Shown in pieces: positions 41,248 to 50,639 of a DNA stretch of 54,940 bases. The number at the start of each line of letters is the position of its first letter. Within the stretch, counting starts at the first letter, position 1. Made by a program: the position numbers and the translations under genes. A model generated the notes under the pieces. It was not told the origin of the DNA, ran no database searches, and worked only from the letters and a program-made list of their open reading frames with translations. Origin of the DNA: Paracoccaceae bacterium (GTDB lineage Bacteria > Pseudomonadota > Alphaproteobacteria > Rhizobiales > Stappiaceae); assembly GCA_002709505.1 (NCBI GenBank), contig PARB01000078.1, positions 1 through 54,940 on the forward strand, read 5' to 3'.

Positions 41248-42264
41248 ATGTTTGAAACCCTCGCCGCCCTCGATCCGCAGAACTATGCGCCGCATCCCCT
41301 GCATGACGCGGAACGCATCTGGCCGGAAACCAACTGCTACATCGACCTGTGGATCGAGACGTTGCATGCGCTGGGTCTCGAGCCCGAGGCCATGCTCGGC
41401 TTCACGCTGACCCAGGATTTCGAGGGCGACCAGTTCACCTTCTTCAAGGTGCCGCTGGAAGACCTCGAGACGCTTTATGGCATCCGCGCCCAGGAACTGG
41501 CGATCTACGAGCCGACCGAAGCCCACGTCGCGACCCAGATCGCGCGCGGCCGGCTGTGCCTCGTCGAGGTCGACAGCTACTTCCTGCCCGATACGCCGGG
41601 CGTCAGCTATCGGCTTGAACACGGCAAGACCACGGTGGCGATCACCGCGCTCGACGCCCAAGCCCGCACGATGCGCTACTTCCACAACGGCGGCTTCTTC
41701 GCGCTTGAGGGCGAGGATTTCGACGGCGTGTTTCAGCGCGGCGACCACGCGCAGGCCCTGCCCTTCCTGCCCTACACGGAGTTCGCCAAGTTCCCGGCGA
41801 AAGCGCCCGCCCCGCAAGCGCGGCGGGCCGAGGCGCTGAGGCTGTTGCGGGTCCACTACGGGCGCCGTCCGACGGCCAATCCCTTCACCGCCTATGCCGA
41901 GACCTTCGCCGCCGACATCGAGGCGTTGAGCGAACGGCCGTTCGACGTGTTCCACAAATACGCCTTCAACACGCTGCGGCAGGCGGGGGCGAATTTCGAA
42001 CTGGCCGGCACCCATCTCGACTGGCTGGCGCCGGACGGCGCATTCGCCGCACCGGCGGACGCCGCCCGCGAGATCGCCACGACCTGCAAGAGCCTGCAGT
42101 TCCAGCTCGCCCGTGCGCTCGCCCGCAAGAAGTTCGACAAGCTCGGCGAGGGGCTCCAGCCGGCGGCCGCCGCCTGGGACCGGCTGATGAGCGACCTTGG
42201 CCCTGCCCTTGCCCGTTCATCGGCGGATCATCCGCAGGCGCAAGCAGGCATCCGCGCCGCCTGA
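41248..42264 (+). CDS. DUF1839 protein
   Basis: A 338-residue protein of the DUF1839 family, which repeatedly accompanies amino acid:carrier-protein ligases. Recognisable stretches are WPETNCYIDLWIETLHALG and LVEVDSYFLPDTPGVSYRL with MRYFHNGGFFALEGEDF. The conserved cysteine in TNCY and the D-S-Y-F-L-P-D-T block suggest a cysteine-protease-like or transferase fold, and it may take the amino acid from the carrier protein (inference). It starts 14 bp after the ligase. Confidence 0.85.
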   Translation: MFETLAALDPQNYAPHPLHDAERIWPETNCYIDLWIETLHALGLEPEAMLGFTLTQDFEGDQFTFFKVPLEDLETLYGIRAQELAIYEPTEAHVATQIARGRLCLVEVDSYFLPDTPGVSYRLEHGKTTVAITALDAQARTMRYFHNGGFFALEGEDFDGVFQRGDHAQALPFLPYTEFAKFPAKAPAPQARRAEALRLLRVHYGRRPTANPFTAYAETFAADIEALSERPFDVFHKYAFNTLRQAGANFELAGTHLDWLAPDGAFAAPADAAREIATTCKSLQFQLARALARKKFDKLGEGLQPAAAAWDRLMSDLGPALARSSADHPQAQAGIRAA

Positions 42265-42290
42265 TCCTCTGGCGTGACGTGAGAGTTCCC

Positions 42291-44777
42291 ATGATCGATC
42301 CCTGCCTTCTCGACCCGTCGGACGACCTGCTCGCCGGGATCGACTGGGACATGACCGTGACCGAGGCAAGCGCCTGGGCGACGCCGGCCGATTGCACCGC
42401 CGACGCCGATTGGCACCCGGCCCCCGTGCCCGGCACGGCCGCCGGCGCGCTCGCCGACGCCGGGCTGTTTTCCCTCGACGCACCGACGCCCTTGCACGAT
42501 CGCGACGTGTGGTATCTCGCCCATGTCGAGGTTCAAGAACCCGGTGCCTACCGGCTGATCGCGCCGGGTCTTGCGACCGTGTGCGAGGCCTGGTTCGACG
42601 GCGAGCCGGTGCTGATTTCCGACAGCATGTACGCCCGCCACGAGATCCGGCTCGATCTCGACGGTCCGGGCGATCTCATGCTGTGCTTCCGCGCCCTCGC
42701 CCCGCATCTGGAGCGAAAAGGTCCCCGCGCGCGCTGGCGCACGCAGCTTGCAAACCACGCGGGCCTCAGGCTGATGCGCACGACGCTGCTGGGTCATATG
42801 CCCGGCTGGTGTCCGGACGTGCATGCCGTCGGCCCCTGGCGCGGCCTGCATCTCGTTGCGGAAGGGTCCGTGCGGGTCGAGGATTTCGCGATCGAGGCCA
42901 CGCTCGGCGAGGACGGCACGGGTCGGCTCAGGGTCGCCCTGCGGCTGCCGGGCGCCCCCGGAGACACGCCCCCTGTCCTGCATTGCGCCGGCTGGGAGGC
43001 CCCGCTCGACAAGGCCGACGACGGCCTGTGGTCGGCGGACATGCTGCTGCCCGGCATCGAGGCCTGGTGGCCGCACACCCATGGCACGCCGCATCTTCAT
43101 GCGCTGACGCTGCGCACCAGAACGGGCGAGATCGCGCTGGGACGCACCGGCTTCCGCCGCATCGAGGTCGACCGAGGCGGGGATGGCGACGGCTTCGCGC
43201 TCAAGATCAACGGCGAGCGGATCTTCTGCCGCGGCGCGGTCTGGACCAATGCCGACATCCTCAGGCTGCCGTCGACCCGCGAAAGCTACCGCCCGTGGCT
43301 GGAGCGCGCCCGTGACGCGCATATGAACATGCTCAGGATCGGCGGCACGATGGCGCCCGAAGCGCCTGCCTTCCATCAGCTTTGCGACGAGTTCGGCATT
43401 CTCGTCTGGCAGGACCTGCCGTTTGCGAATTTCGATTATCCGGCGAAGGACGAGAGCTTCGTCGCCGCCGTGCGCGACGAAACGCGCGGCCATCTGCGCG
43501 CGACCCAGGCCTCGCCGAGCCTTGCCGTCGTCTGCGGCGGCAGCGAGATGTATCAGCAGGCCGCGATGCTGGGGCTTCCCGAAAGCCGCTGGCGCGGTCC
43601 GCTTACCGAAGAGATCCTGCCCGAGGTCGTGCGCGAGATCCGCCCTGACGTCGCCTATGTGCCGAATTCTCCGTGTGGCGGGACGATGCCGTTTTCTCCC
43701 GATGCCGGGATTGCCCATTACTACGGCGTCGGCGCCTACCTGCGCCCGCTTGAGGACGCGCGGCGCGCAAATGTGCGCTTCGCCGCCGAGTGTCTCGCCT
43801 TTGCAAATATCCCCGATGGCGATCCGCAGACCCTGCCCGGCGGGAACGCACCGGGCCACGACCCGGCCTGGAAAAAGGGCGTTGCGCGCGACCGGGGCGT
43901 CGGATGGGACTTCGAGGATGTGCGCGATCACTATGTCGAGACGCTCTACGACGTCTCGCCCGCGAAACTGCGCCACGGCGATCCGCAGCGCTGGCTCGAC
44001 CTCGGGCGGGCGGCCGTTGCCGAGGTGATGGAGGCGACCTTCGCGGAATGGCGCCGGCCGGGATCGTCCTGCGCCGGAGCGCTGGTGTGGACCTTCCAGG
44101 ACCTCGCGCCGGGTGCCGGCTGGGGCGTCGTTGCTCACGACGGGCGGCCGAAGTCCGCCTGGCATGCGCTGAAGCGCGCGTTCCGACCGCTCGGCCTCGC
44201 GCTCACCGACGAAGGCACCAACGGCCTTGCGATCCATGTGGTGAACGACACGGCCGAGGAGCAGGCGCTGCGCCTCGACCTCACCTGCCTGCGCGACGGC
44301 CGGCTGGCGGTTGCCTCCGGCACCAAGGACCTGGTGCTCGCCCCGCGCGAGGCGCGCACGATCGCCGCCACCGACCTGATCGGCGCCTTCTTCGATGTGA
44401 CATATGCCTTCCGCTTCGGCCCGCCGTCGCATGACTGCACCCATGTCCGGCTTTCCACAGCCGACGGCACCACGCTCGACGAGGCTTTCCACTTCCCTCT
44501 CGGCCGCCCTGCCGCAGCGCGGGGCGCCCTCATCGGCGCAACGCTGGACCGGGACGCGGACGGAACGGACGTGCTGGTGCTGGAAACGGACCGGGTGGCG
44601 CAATCGGTCTCGGTGGAGGACGCGGCGCTCGAGCCGGAGGACAACTGGTTCCACCTTGCGCCCGGCCGGGCGAAGCGGATCAGGCTGACGCCGCGCCCCG
44701 ACAGCGAGGCCCCGGCCCGGCCATCCGGCCTGGTGCGCGCGCTCTACGCCGACGCGATCCCCTATTCGGCGGCCTGA
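42291..44777 (+). CDS. GH2 beta-mannosidase-like protein
   Basis: An 828-residue cytoplasmic-looking protein with the glycoside hydrolase family 2 layout: a sugar-binding N-terminal domain (VWYLAHVEVQEPGAYRLI), Ig-like domains and a (beta/alpha)8 barrel. The acid/base segment reads LAVVCGGSEMYQQ, where mannosidases have WCGNNE, and a second glutamate occurs in RFAAECLAFANIP. Both glutamates remain, but the surrounding motifs are altered. No signal peptide is seen. Last gene of the carrier-protein operon, it may act on an aminoacylated glycan or glycoconjugate (inference). A GTG at 42279 is an alternative start. It overlaps the convergent hydrolase gene by 16 nt. Confidence 0.82.
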   Translation: MIDPCLLDPSDDLLAGIDWDMTVTEASAWATPADCTADADWHPAPVPGTAAGALADAGLFSLDAPTPLHDRDVWYLAHVEVQEPGAYRLIAPGLATVCEAWFDGEPVLISDSMYARHEIRLDLDGPGDLMLCFRALAPHLERKGPRARWRTQLANHAGLRLMRTTLLGHMPGWCPDVHAVGPWRGLHLVAEGSVRVEDFAIEATLGEDGTGRLRVALRLPGAPGDTPPVLHCAGWEAPLDKADDGLWSADMLLPGIEAWWPHTHGTPHLHALTLRTRTGEIALGRTGFRRIEVDRGGDGDGFALKINGERIFCRGAVWTNADILRLPSTRESYRPWLERARDAHMNMLRIGGTMAPEAPAFHQLCDEFGILVWQDLPFANFDYPAKDESFVAAVRDETRGHLRATQASPSLAVVCGGSEMYQQAAMLGLPESRWRGPLTEEILPEVVREIRPDVAYVPNSPCGGTMPFSPDAGIAHYYGVGAYLRPLEDARRANVRFAAECLAFANIPDGDPQTLPGGNAPGHDPAWKKGVARDRGVGWDFEDVRDHYVETLYDVSPAKLRHGDPQRWLDLGRAAVAEVMEATFAEWRRPGSSCAGALVWTFQDLAPGAGWGVVAHDGRPKSAWHALKRAFRPLGLALTDEGTNGLAIHVVNDTAEEQALRLDLTCLRDGRLAVASGTKDLVLAPREARTIAATDLIGAFFDVTYAFRFGPPSHDCTHVRLSTADGTTLDEAFHFPLGRPAAARGALIGATLDRDADGTDVLVLETDRVAQSVSVEDAALEPEDNWFHLAPGRAKRIRLTPRPDSEAPARPSGLVRALYADAIPYSAA

Positions 44778-46561
44778 CGGATCACCGCATCCGGCTCACG
44801 GGCCGCCTGCTCCAGAAGGTCGACAAGCTCCCGGCGCGCGACGCGCTGGGTCAGGTTGTGGTCGGCGTCGGCGAGCTCGACCATGGTGATGTTCGGATAG
44901 GCGGCATAGCGGCGAAGATCCTTGCCAAAGAAGACCGGCAGCTGGTCAAGTCCGGGATCGCCGTCGCTGAAGACAAGACGGACCTCGACGCCCCGCTCGC
45001 GTAGGGTCGCGAGATTGGCATGCACCCTGGCATAGAGCCTGGAAAACGGCGCAAGGCCGAACAGCCAGGGCGCGAAATCGCGCTCCGCGCGGCGGAGCCC
45101 GCGCCGAACGAGCGAGCGCGCCAGCGCAACCGCATTGGTCTGGCCGCTCAAGACCCGCTTCCATTTGTCCGCGTTCAGCATCTTGCGACCGTAGTCGACC
45201 GCCGAGGTATGACCGAAGCGCAGAACCTCGGCGACATCGTCGCGCGGATCCCAGAGGAAGCGCTGGAGGTTGACCGCAATCACCTTGCGCGCGCGCGCAT
45301 CGGCAACCGCGCCGTTCAGCGCGAGATAGGCGCCGCTGCAGGTGCCGGTGACAACGGCGCCGGCGTCGAACCCATGGGCCTCCACCACGTCGAGGGCGGC
45401 GGCGAGATCCGCAAGCTGGCACGGGTGATAATGCACGATCGGCGGGCCGCCGGCCTGGGGGCGGCTGTCGCCAATGTCGGCGAGGTCGATGCGCAGCGAG
45501 GCGATGCCACGCCCGGCGAGCGCCCGTGCCGCCTCGGCCGCGCCGCGCGCCCAGCCGGCCCGCGGTGTTGCGCCGGAATTGAGAAAGACCACCGGACGTG
45601 CGCCGGGCAGACGCTCGATCGGCTCGCACCAGATGCCGACCAGATTGCCCTGCGGCCCAAAGGCAAGCGGCGTTTCATGCGCGCCGCCTGCAAGCCGAAG
45701 GTCGGTGCCCCCCACCGACGCGAGCGACACGCCGACCGTGCGCGGCGGGAGGATGCGCACCAGCCATCCGACCAGCCGGTCGAAATCCGCCTGCGGACAG
45801 ACCGAGGCGGTCGGGTCGCTCATCAGCTCGTCATAGCCGGCAAAGACATGCCTCTCGCCGGTGTGCCCGGCGGACGCAGCCTTGCCGAACGCCTCTTCCA
45901 TCGTCTTGCCCGACCGATGCAGCACGAAGGCCGGCGGCAGATCCGCAAGCCCGGCAAGGCCGGCGACATCGAGCGCACGAATTTCCTCCGCCAGCCGCTC
46001 GCCAAGGCCGAGCCCGCCGATGGAGATCATTTCCCCGGACGCGCAGGCGGGCGCGGCACCGGTGATCTCGCCGATCATCGCCGCACGCGCCTGAAGCTCG
46101 CGCAGATAGGTGCGCCCCTTCACCACGGGAGCGAGAAGGGCGAGCGCCACCGGGGCCTGGCGTCCGTCCGCCACCGCCTTGAGCGCAAGCGTGGCACCGA
46201 GACCGAGGCCGAGCAGGACGATCTCCTCCACGCCGGGAAGCTGCCGCACCGCGGTACAGGCCGCATCCAGCGCCGCCTCATAGCGGGCAAGACCCTCGAC
46301 ATCGGCAGCAGAGCCGGCTGCATCGCCCGTGCCGGGCCAGTCGAACCGCAGCGCCGGATAGCCGGCGGCCGCGAGCTGGTCGGCCAGGAGGCGCATCGAC
46401 CGGCGGGCGCACAGATCCTCATAGCCCCAGGCGCCGGCGATCACGACGCCGACCGCCCCTTGCGCGGGGTGCAGGACGGCAAAAGTTCCGGACACGACGA
46501 GCGGACGGAGAGCGTCCTCCCACTCCCCTTCAAGCCGCGGATTCGCTGCGTTCGACGTCAT
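44762..46561 (-). CDS. Tandem alpha/beta-hydrolase protein of the polysaccharide locus
   Basis: A 599-residue protein with two alpha/beta-hydrolase domains, approximately residues 20-265 and 280-590. The first has GVVIAGAWGYEDLCARRSMR and an elbow reading GLGLGATLAL, where the serine nucleophile is replaced by leucine. The second has VVFLNSGATPRAGWARG and an elbow VTGTCSGAYLALN with cysteine at the nucleophile position. The last histidine is in DADHNLTQRVARRE. It thus may be a non-classical esterase or acyl-binding protein. GAGG is placed 8 nt before the ATG. It is the last gene of a four-gene exopolysaccharide operon. Confidence 0.78.
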   Translation of the reverse strand: MTSNAANPRLEGEWEDALRPLVVSGTFAVLHPAQGAVGVVIAGAWGYEDLCARRSMRLLADQLAAAGYPALRFDWPGTGDAAGSAADVEGLARYEAALDAACTAVRQLPGVEEIVLLGLGLGATLALKAVADGRQAPVALALLAPVVKGRTYLRELQARAAMIGEITGAAPACASGEMISIGGLGLGERLAEEIRALDVAGLAGLADLPPAFVLHRSGKTMEEAFGKAASAGHTGERHVFAGYDELMSDPTASVCPQADFDRLVGWLVRILPPRTVGVSLASVGGTDLRLAGGAHETPLAFGPQGNLVGIWCEPIERLPGARPVVFLNSGATPRAGWARGAAEAARALAGRGIASLRIDLADIGDSRPQAGGPPIVHYHPCQLADLAAALDVVEAHGFDAGAVVTGTCSGAYLALNGAVADARARKVIAVNLQRFLWDPRDDVAEVLRFGHTSAVDYGRKMLNADKWKRVLSGQTNAVALARSLVRRGLRRAERDFAPWLFGLAPFSRLYARVHANLATLRERGVEVRLVFSDGDPGLDQLPVFFGKDLRRYAAYPNITMVELADADHNLTQRVARRELVDLLEQAAREPDAVIRQAAE

Positions 46562-46571
46562 GGTCTTGTCC

Positions 46572-47642
46572 TCACGGCCGGGCGAGCGCCGGACAGGTCT
46601 TTTCGGCCGGCGTGCGCCGCGCGATCAGGCGCGAAATCGCCACCATCTGCGGGCGGTCGAGACCGTCTTCCGGCTGCACCGACAGGGGATACTCGCCCCA
46701 CCAGTCGCCCGCCGCCCAGATTGCCCAGCCGGCCCAGACGTCCGGCCGGTCGTTGAGATAACCGACCATGCGCACAAGCCCCTCGTAGCAATCGGGCCGG
46801 GCATGGCCGCCGAACTCGCCGAGGAAGGCGGCAGTGCCGGTTTCCTCCAGCCATTCCGTCAATCGCTCGATGGCGGTCATTGCATCGTCGACGCGGCTGC
46901 AGGCGGTCTTCGTTCCGGAAAAATCGTCGTCCATATACTGGTGAACGTCGAAGATGTAGCGGTCCATCGGATCGACCACGCCTTTGAGAACCTCGGCGTT
47001 GGAGCCGCCCGGCTGGTCGTCGAACCAATGCGACGCGCCGGTCCAGATCGTGCCCGGCACCATGACCAGATTGTCGGCGCCCGCCTCCCGGATCGCGGCG
47101 ACCGCCGCATTGACCGAGGGCAGCCAGTCGCGCGCCGCGATGAAGGCCGGTTCGTTCATCAGCAGGAAGACGACATCCGAACGCCCCTTGTAGCGGCTCG
47201 CCAGCCGGCCCCAGAAATCGGCGAATGCGGAAGCCGGAACCGCATCGCTGCCGATGAAGGCATCGCGGTACTTCGCGTAATTGTGGGGATCGAGAATGAC
47301 GGTCAGACCCATGCCGGTCGCCGTGGCGACCGTCTCGTCGATCAGGGCGAGTTCGCTGTCGGCAAGCGGCGCGTTCAGCCGCGGCTGCAGGCGCTCCCAG
47401 CGAAACGGCAGGCGCACCGCGTTCATGCCCTTGGCGCGCAGATAGGCAAGCGTCTCCCGGGACGGGTAGATGTAGGTCTTGGCATGAACGCCCGGCAGGT
47501 CACCAAATTCGGCGCCAGCCACATTCGCCCCGCGCAGGCACTCCGCTCCCGCCGGGCTCACCGAAAGGGCCAGGACGAGCGGCAGGACCGCGGCAAAGGC
47601 GGCCCGCCTGCGAGCGGAGGACCTTGCATCAGGAGCGCGCAT
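46572..47642 (-). CDS. Secreted GH5 cellulase-like glycoside hydrolase
   Basis: A 356-residue protein with a signal peptide (LPLVLALSVSPAGAE) and a GH5 fold. The acid/base glutamate is in VVFLLMNEPAF and the nucleophile in AAFLGEFGGH; NAVRLPFRWERL and DPHNYAKYR are further family motifs. Such endoglucanases sit in beta-glucan exopolysaccharide loci, where they trim or release the polymer. The start at 47642 overlaps the flippase gene by 14 nt. Confidence 0.9.
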   Translation of the reverse strand: MRAPDARSSARRRAAFAAVLPLVLALSVSPAGAECLRGANVAGAEFGDLPGVHAKTYIYPSRETLAYLRAKGMNAVRLPFRWERLQPRLNAPLADSELALIDETVATATGMGLTVILDPHNYAKYRDAFIGSDAVPASAFADFWGRLASRYKGRSDVVFLLMNEPAFIAARDWLPSVNAAVAAIREAGADNLVMVPGTIWTGASHWFDDQPGGSNAEVLKGVVDPMDRYIFDVHQYMDDDFSGTKTACSRVDDAMTAIERLTEWLEETGTAAFLGEFGGHARPDCYEGLVRMVGYLNDRPDVWAGWAIWAAGDWWGEYPLSVQPEDGLDRPQMVAISRLIARRTPAEKTCPALARP

Positions 47643-49026
47643 GGGAGCTTCCCTTGTCCTGGCCAAGGCCCGCGGCGGACGCGGCACCGCCGCCGTCACC
47701 GCCACGATTGCGCCAGACCCCGAAGATCGCGGTCGCCATGTTGTCGACCTGCCAGTGCCGCATGACCCAGCGACGCGACAGCAGATGCACGATCACCAAC
47801 TGCGCCCAGCCGGCGATGGCGACGCCGTCGAGACCGAAGTGACGCCCGAGAAAATACAGCAGGCCGGCATAAAGGATGAAGACGAGGCTGCGCATGCGCA
47901 GCAGATAGGATTCGCCGCCGCCGATCATCGTCAGCCAGGTGCCGGGACCGAAGAAGGCGTGGCTGATCGCCGCCAGCGACAAGAGCACCAACACGTCGAA
48001 ATGCGGAACGAAGGCGGGATCGAACATGTAGAGGATGTAGGGCCCCAGGAAATAGAGCATCACGCCGCCGATTGCCGCCAGCGCGAAGCTGCCGGCAGAG
48101 AGCATCGCCACCAGTTTCTGGGCCCCCGGGCGGTCGTCTTCCTGGAATTTCGCCGAGATCAACGGAATGCCGACCGTGTCAATGGCCAGCACCGGCAGGG
48201 TCAGCAGCATCGCGATGCGATAGGCGACGAAATAGAAGGCGGCGACCTCCAGCCCGATGGTGATGCCGATCAGGATCGTTTCCAGATAGGAGGACGCGGC
48301 GTTGAAAAAGCCGTTTGCGCTGAAGTTGAGCGTCTCCGCATTCCAGCGCCGCCAGGGCACGCTTTCCCGCGTCGGCGCCGAGCGGGACAGAAAGCCGAGC
48401 CCCTCCTGGCGAACGAAGACGACCGCCTGATAGCCGACCATCAGGAACAGCAGACCCGTGACGATCTCGGTCGCGGCCGCACCGCTTACGAGCAGGCCCG
48501 CATAAGCGAGCGCCGGCAGGGTGACCGCCGACAACAGCCGCCACAGGTTCTCGCGCGGAACCAGCGCCATCACGATCTGCCCATGGATGCGGAAGTAGTT
48601 CTGGAGGTATTCGCTCAAGGTGAAGACCGCACCGAACAGAAGCGCGATCGGGAGCGAATTGTAGGGTTCCGCCAACCGGTCGGAGAAGATCCAGATCACC
48701 AAAGCAGCCAGGAGCTGAACGCCGGTGCCGAAAGCCAGCCAGATCGCGTTGACGAAGAAGATGGCCTGATTGCTGTCGCCGGGGACATGCGCCTTCAGCC
48801 GGAAATGTTTCACCAGCAAAACCGGCTGCCCGAGAACGAAGATCAGTCCGAGCGAGGTGCCGACCGAGAACAGAAAGATGTAGAGACCGTACTCGGCGGT
48901 ATCCAGCGCGTGGCTGGCCCCGAACAGCGCCGCGAAGCTCAGAACCGTGCTGCCGAAACGGCTGAACAGCGACCAGAACAGCCGCTTGATGTTGCCGCGC
49001 GCGGCATAGGCCAGAAGCCGTTTCAT
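47629..49026 (-). CDS. Polysaccharide flippase (MOP superfamily, Wzx-like)
   Basis: A 465-residue membrane protein with about twelve hydrophobic helices, starting RGNIKRLFWSLFSRFGSTVL and followed by GLYIFLFSVGTSLGLIFVLG, typical of oligosaccharide flippases. It would move lipid-linked repeat units across the inner membrane. The start overlaps the GT4 stop (ATGA). Confidence 0.88.
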   Translation of the reverse strand: MKRLLAYAARGNIKRLFWSLFSRFGSTVLSFAALFGASHALDTAEYGLYIFLFSVGTSLGLIFVLGQPVLLVKHFRLKAHVPGDSNQAIFFVNAIWLAFGTGVQLLAALVIWIFSDRLAEPYNSLPIALLFGAVFTLSEYLQNYFRIHGQIVMALVPRENLWRLLSAVTLPALAYAGLLVSGAAATEIVTGLLFLMVGYQAVVFVRQEGLGFLSRSAPTRESVPWRRWNAETLNFSANGFFNAASSYLETILIGITIGLEVAAFYFVAYRIAMLLTLPVLAIDTVGIPLISAKFQEDDRPGAQKLVAMLSAGSFALAAIGGVMLYFLGPYILYMFDPAFVPHFDVLVLLSLAAISHAFFGPGTWLTMIGGGESYLLRMRSLVFILYAGLLYFLGRHFGLDGVAIAGWAQLVIVHLLSRRWVMRHWQVDNMATAIFGVWRNRGGDGGGAASAAGLGQDKGSSHARS

Positions 49027-50249
49027 CTGGCCGCCTCCCGCAGGTCACGAGATACCGGCCCGCCATGGCGCGCAAGGGTTTGCGAGAGCGCGGTTTCCAG
49101 CAAGGTGCACACCGACGGTTCGAGATAGTCCTGGGCCGCCGTCAGCGCGCCGCGCGACAGCTGCGCGTAGATCTCCGGCGATGCGGCGATCCGTTCGATG
49201 CAGGCCGCAAGGGCAGCCGCGTCGCCGGCGGGCGTGTGATATCCGTTGATGCCGTCCTCGATGTTTTCCGCGACGCCGCCGATGTCCGTCGAGATGACCG
49301 GCACCGCATGGGAGAACGCCTCGATGGTCGCCCGGCCGAACGCCTCGCGGCCGATGGTCGGATAGACCAGAAGGTCAACCTGCGGAAAGAATTCGGCCGG
49401 CGTCGTCCAGCCGAGGAAGCTGGTGCGCTCCGGCGGGAACAGCGCCCGCGTTTCTTCCGCGAAACCGTCGCGGCCGGTGCCGCCGATGACGAATTCGACA
49501 TTGCCTTCAGCAGTCAGCAGGCGCGCCGCCTCCGCGAGCACGCCGAACCCCTTGAACCGGGTCTGGACGCCGAGAAAGCCGACACGCAACGGACGGCCGG
49601 CGGAAAGGCTGCGCGGCGCGGTCGCGTGCACCGCGTCAATCACCGCGGGAACACGGTATGGGGTCGCGCGCGGGAAATACCCCTGGTCGATATGCCGCTG
49701 GACGATGTCTCGGGATTCGCCGATCACGGTATCGACAAGGCGCGAGAACTGGCGGCGACCGAAGGATCCGGCATAGCAACTGGCACATTGGGTGCGGCAG
49801 TTCTCCCCGTCGCGCTGCATGACGCCGTTCCAGCACATCATGAACGCGCTGAAGATCGTGTGCGCGACCGGAATGCCGGCGGCGCGCGCCGCGGCCCAGG
49901 AGGCGACATTGATGTTCTCGATGCTGACCGTCAGCATGATGTCCGGCCGGAAATCGGCGATCTCCCGGCGCATGGCGAGAAACGCGCGCGGATTGCCGTT
50001 TTCCAGCGCGTGCCAGACGAGTTTCTTCCAGACCGGGCGGGGGGTATAATAGTCCCAGTAGATGTTGAGACTGGGGATGCGGTGGACCGGAACGCCCTCG
50101 AAGGTCTCGTGCCGCTCTTCATCGGCGACATTGACGACGCGCACCTCGTGGCCGGCCGCGACCAGCATCTTCGCCAGCAACAGTGAGGAAACCGGTCCTC
50201 CCCCGTCGGCGAAGGGCGGGAACGCGGCGCAGGGCATCAATATGCGCAT
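49023..50249 (-). CDS. Family GT4 glycosyltransferase with cysteine cluster
   Basis: A 408-residue GT-B enzyme. The N-terminus MRILMPCAAFPPFADGGGPV is typical of GT4, and the donor site is GREAFGRATIEAFSHAVPVI. An N-domain insertion with CWNGVM, then CRTQCASCYAGSFG, forms a four-cysteine cluster seen in some polysaccharide GT4 enzymes and probably binds metal. It is first gene of the operon with flippase, GH5 and hydrolase. Confidence 0.88.
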   Translation of the reverse strand: MRILMPCAAFPPFADGGGPVSSLLLAKMLVAAGHEVRVVNVADEERHETFEGVPVHRIPSLNIYWDYYTPRPVWKKLVWHALENGNPRAFLAMRREIADFRPDIMLTVSIENINVASWAAARAAGIPVAHTIFSAFMMCWNGVMQRDGENCRTQCASCYAGSFGRRQFSRLVDTVIGESRDIVQRHIDQGYFPRATPYRVPAVIDAVHATAPRSLSAGRPLRVGFLGVQTRFKGFGVLAEAARLLTAEGNVEFVIGGTGRDGFAEETRALFPPERTSFLGWTTPAEFFPQVDLLVYPTIGREAFGRATIEAFSHAVPVISTDIGGVAENIEDGINGYHTPAGDAAALAACIERIAASPEIYAQLSRGALTAAQDYLEPSVCTLLETALSQTLARHGGPVSRDLREAAR

Positions 50250-50639
50250 GGGTGTTCGGGTATCCTCAGTCGGTTTCCACAAGGCAGGGGTTCGGCAAGG
50301 CAGGGGGCGCCCGGGCGGGCGGCGCGAGCCTGCCGACGATCCCGGAACCAATAGCCCGGGACATCTTAACCCGGCGTGTGCCGAAGCGGTAAACCGGCGC
50401 TCAGGCGTAAAAAACGTTCAATGGGCTTAACCGGACCTTTCCCCAAAGCGATAGACGGAGTCGGCGGGCCCGTTCACAATTGCTTAACCAAACCGGCAAT
50501 CGCTGGTCGGCGGGGCGAAACTTCAACCTGTCGTTCACGCGCGGCAGCTAGCGTGCAAGAGGTCCGGCGCCGTTTGCACGGTTCGGGCCAATACCGCAAA
50601 CCGGCCCGACGGGCCGCAACAGGACTTATTGCAGGACGC
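50250..50639. other. 390-bp divergent intergenic region of the exopolysaccharide locus
   Basis: The region lies between the GT4 gene (minus) and the deacetylase (plus). Several TTAACC motifs occur (for example near 50357, 50428 and 50484), a pattern that alphaproteobacterial regulators such as CtrA (TTAA half-sites) can use, but the spacing is not canonical. No gene is seen. Confidence 0.4.
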
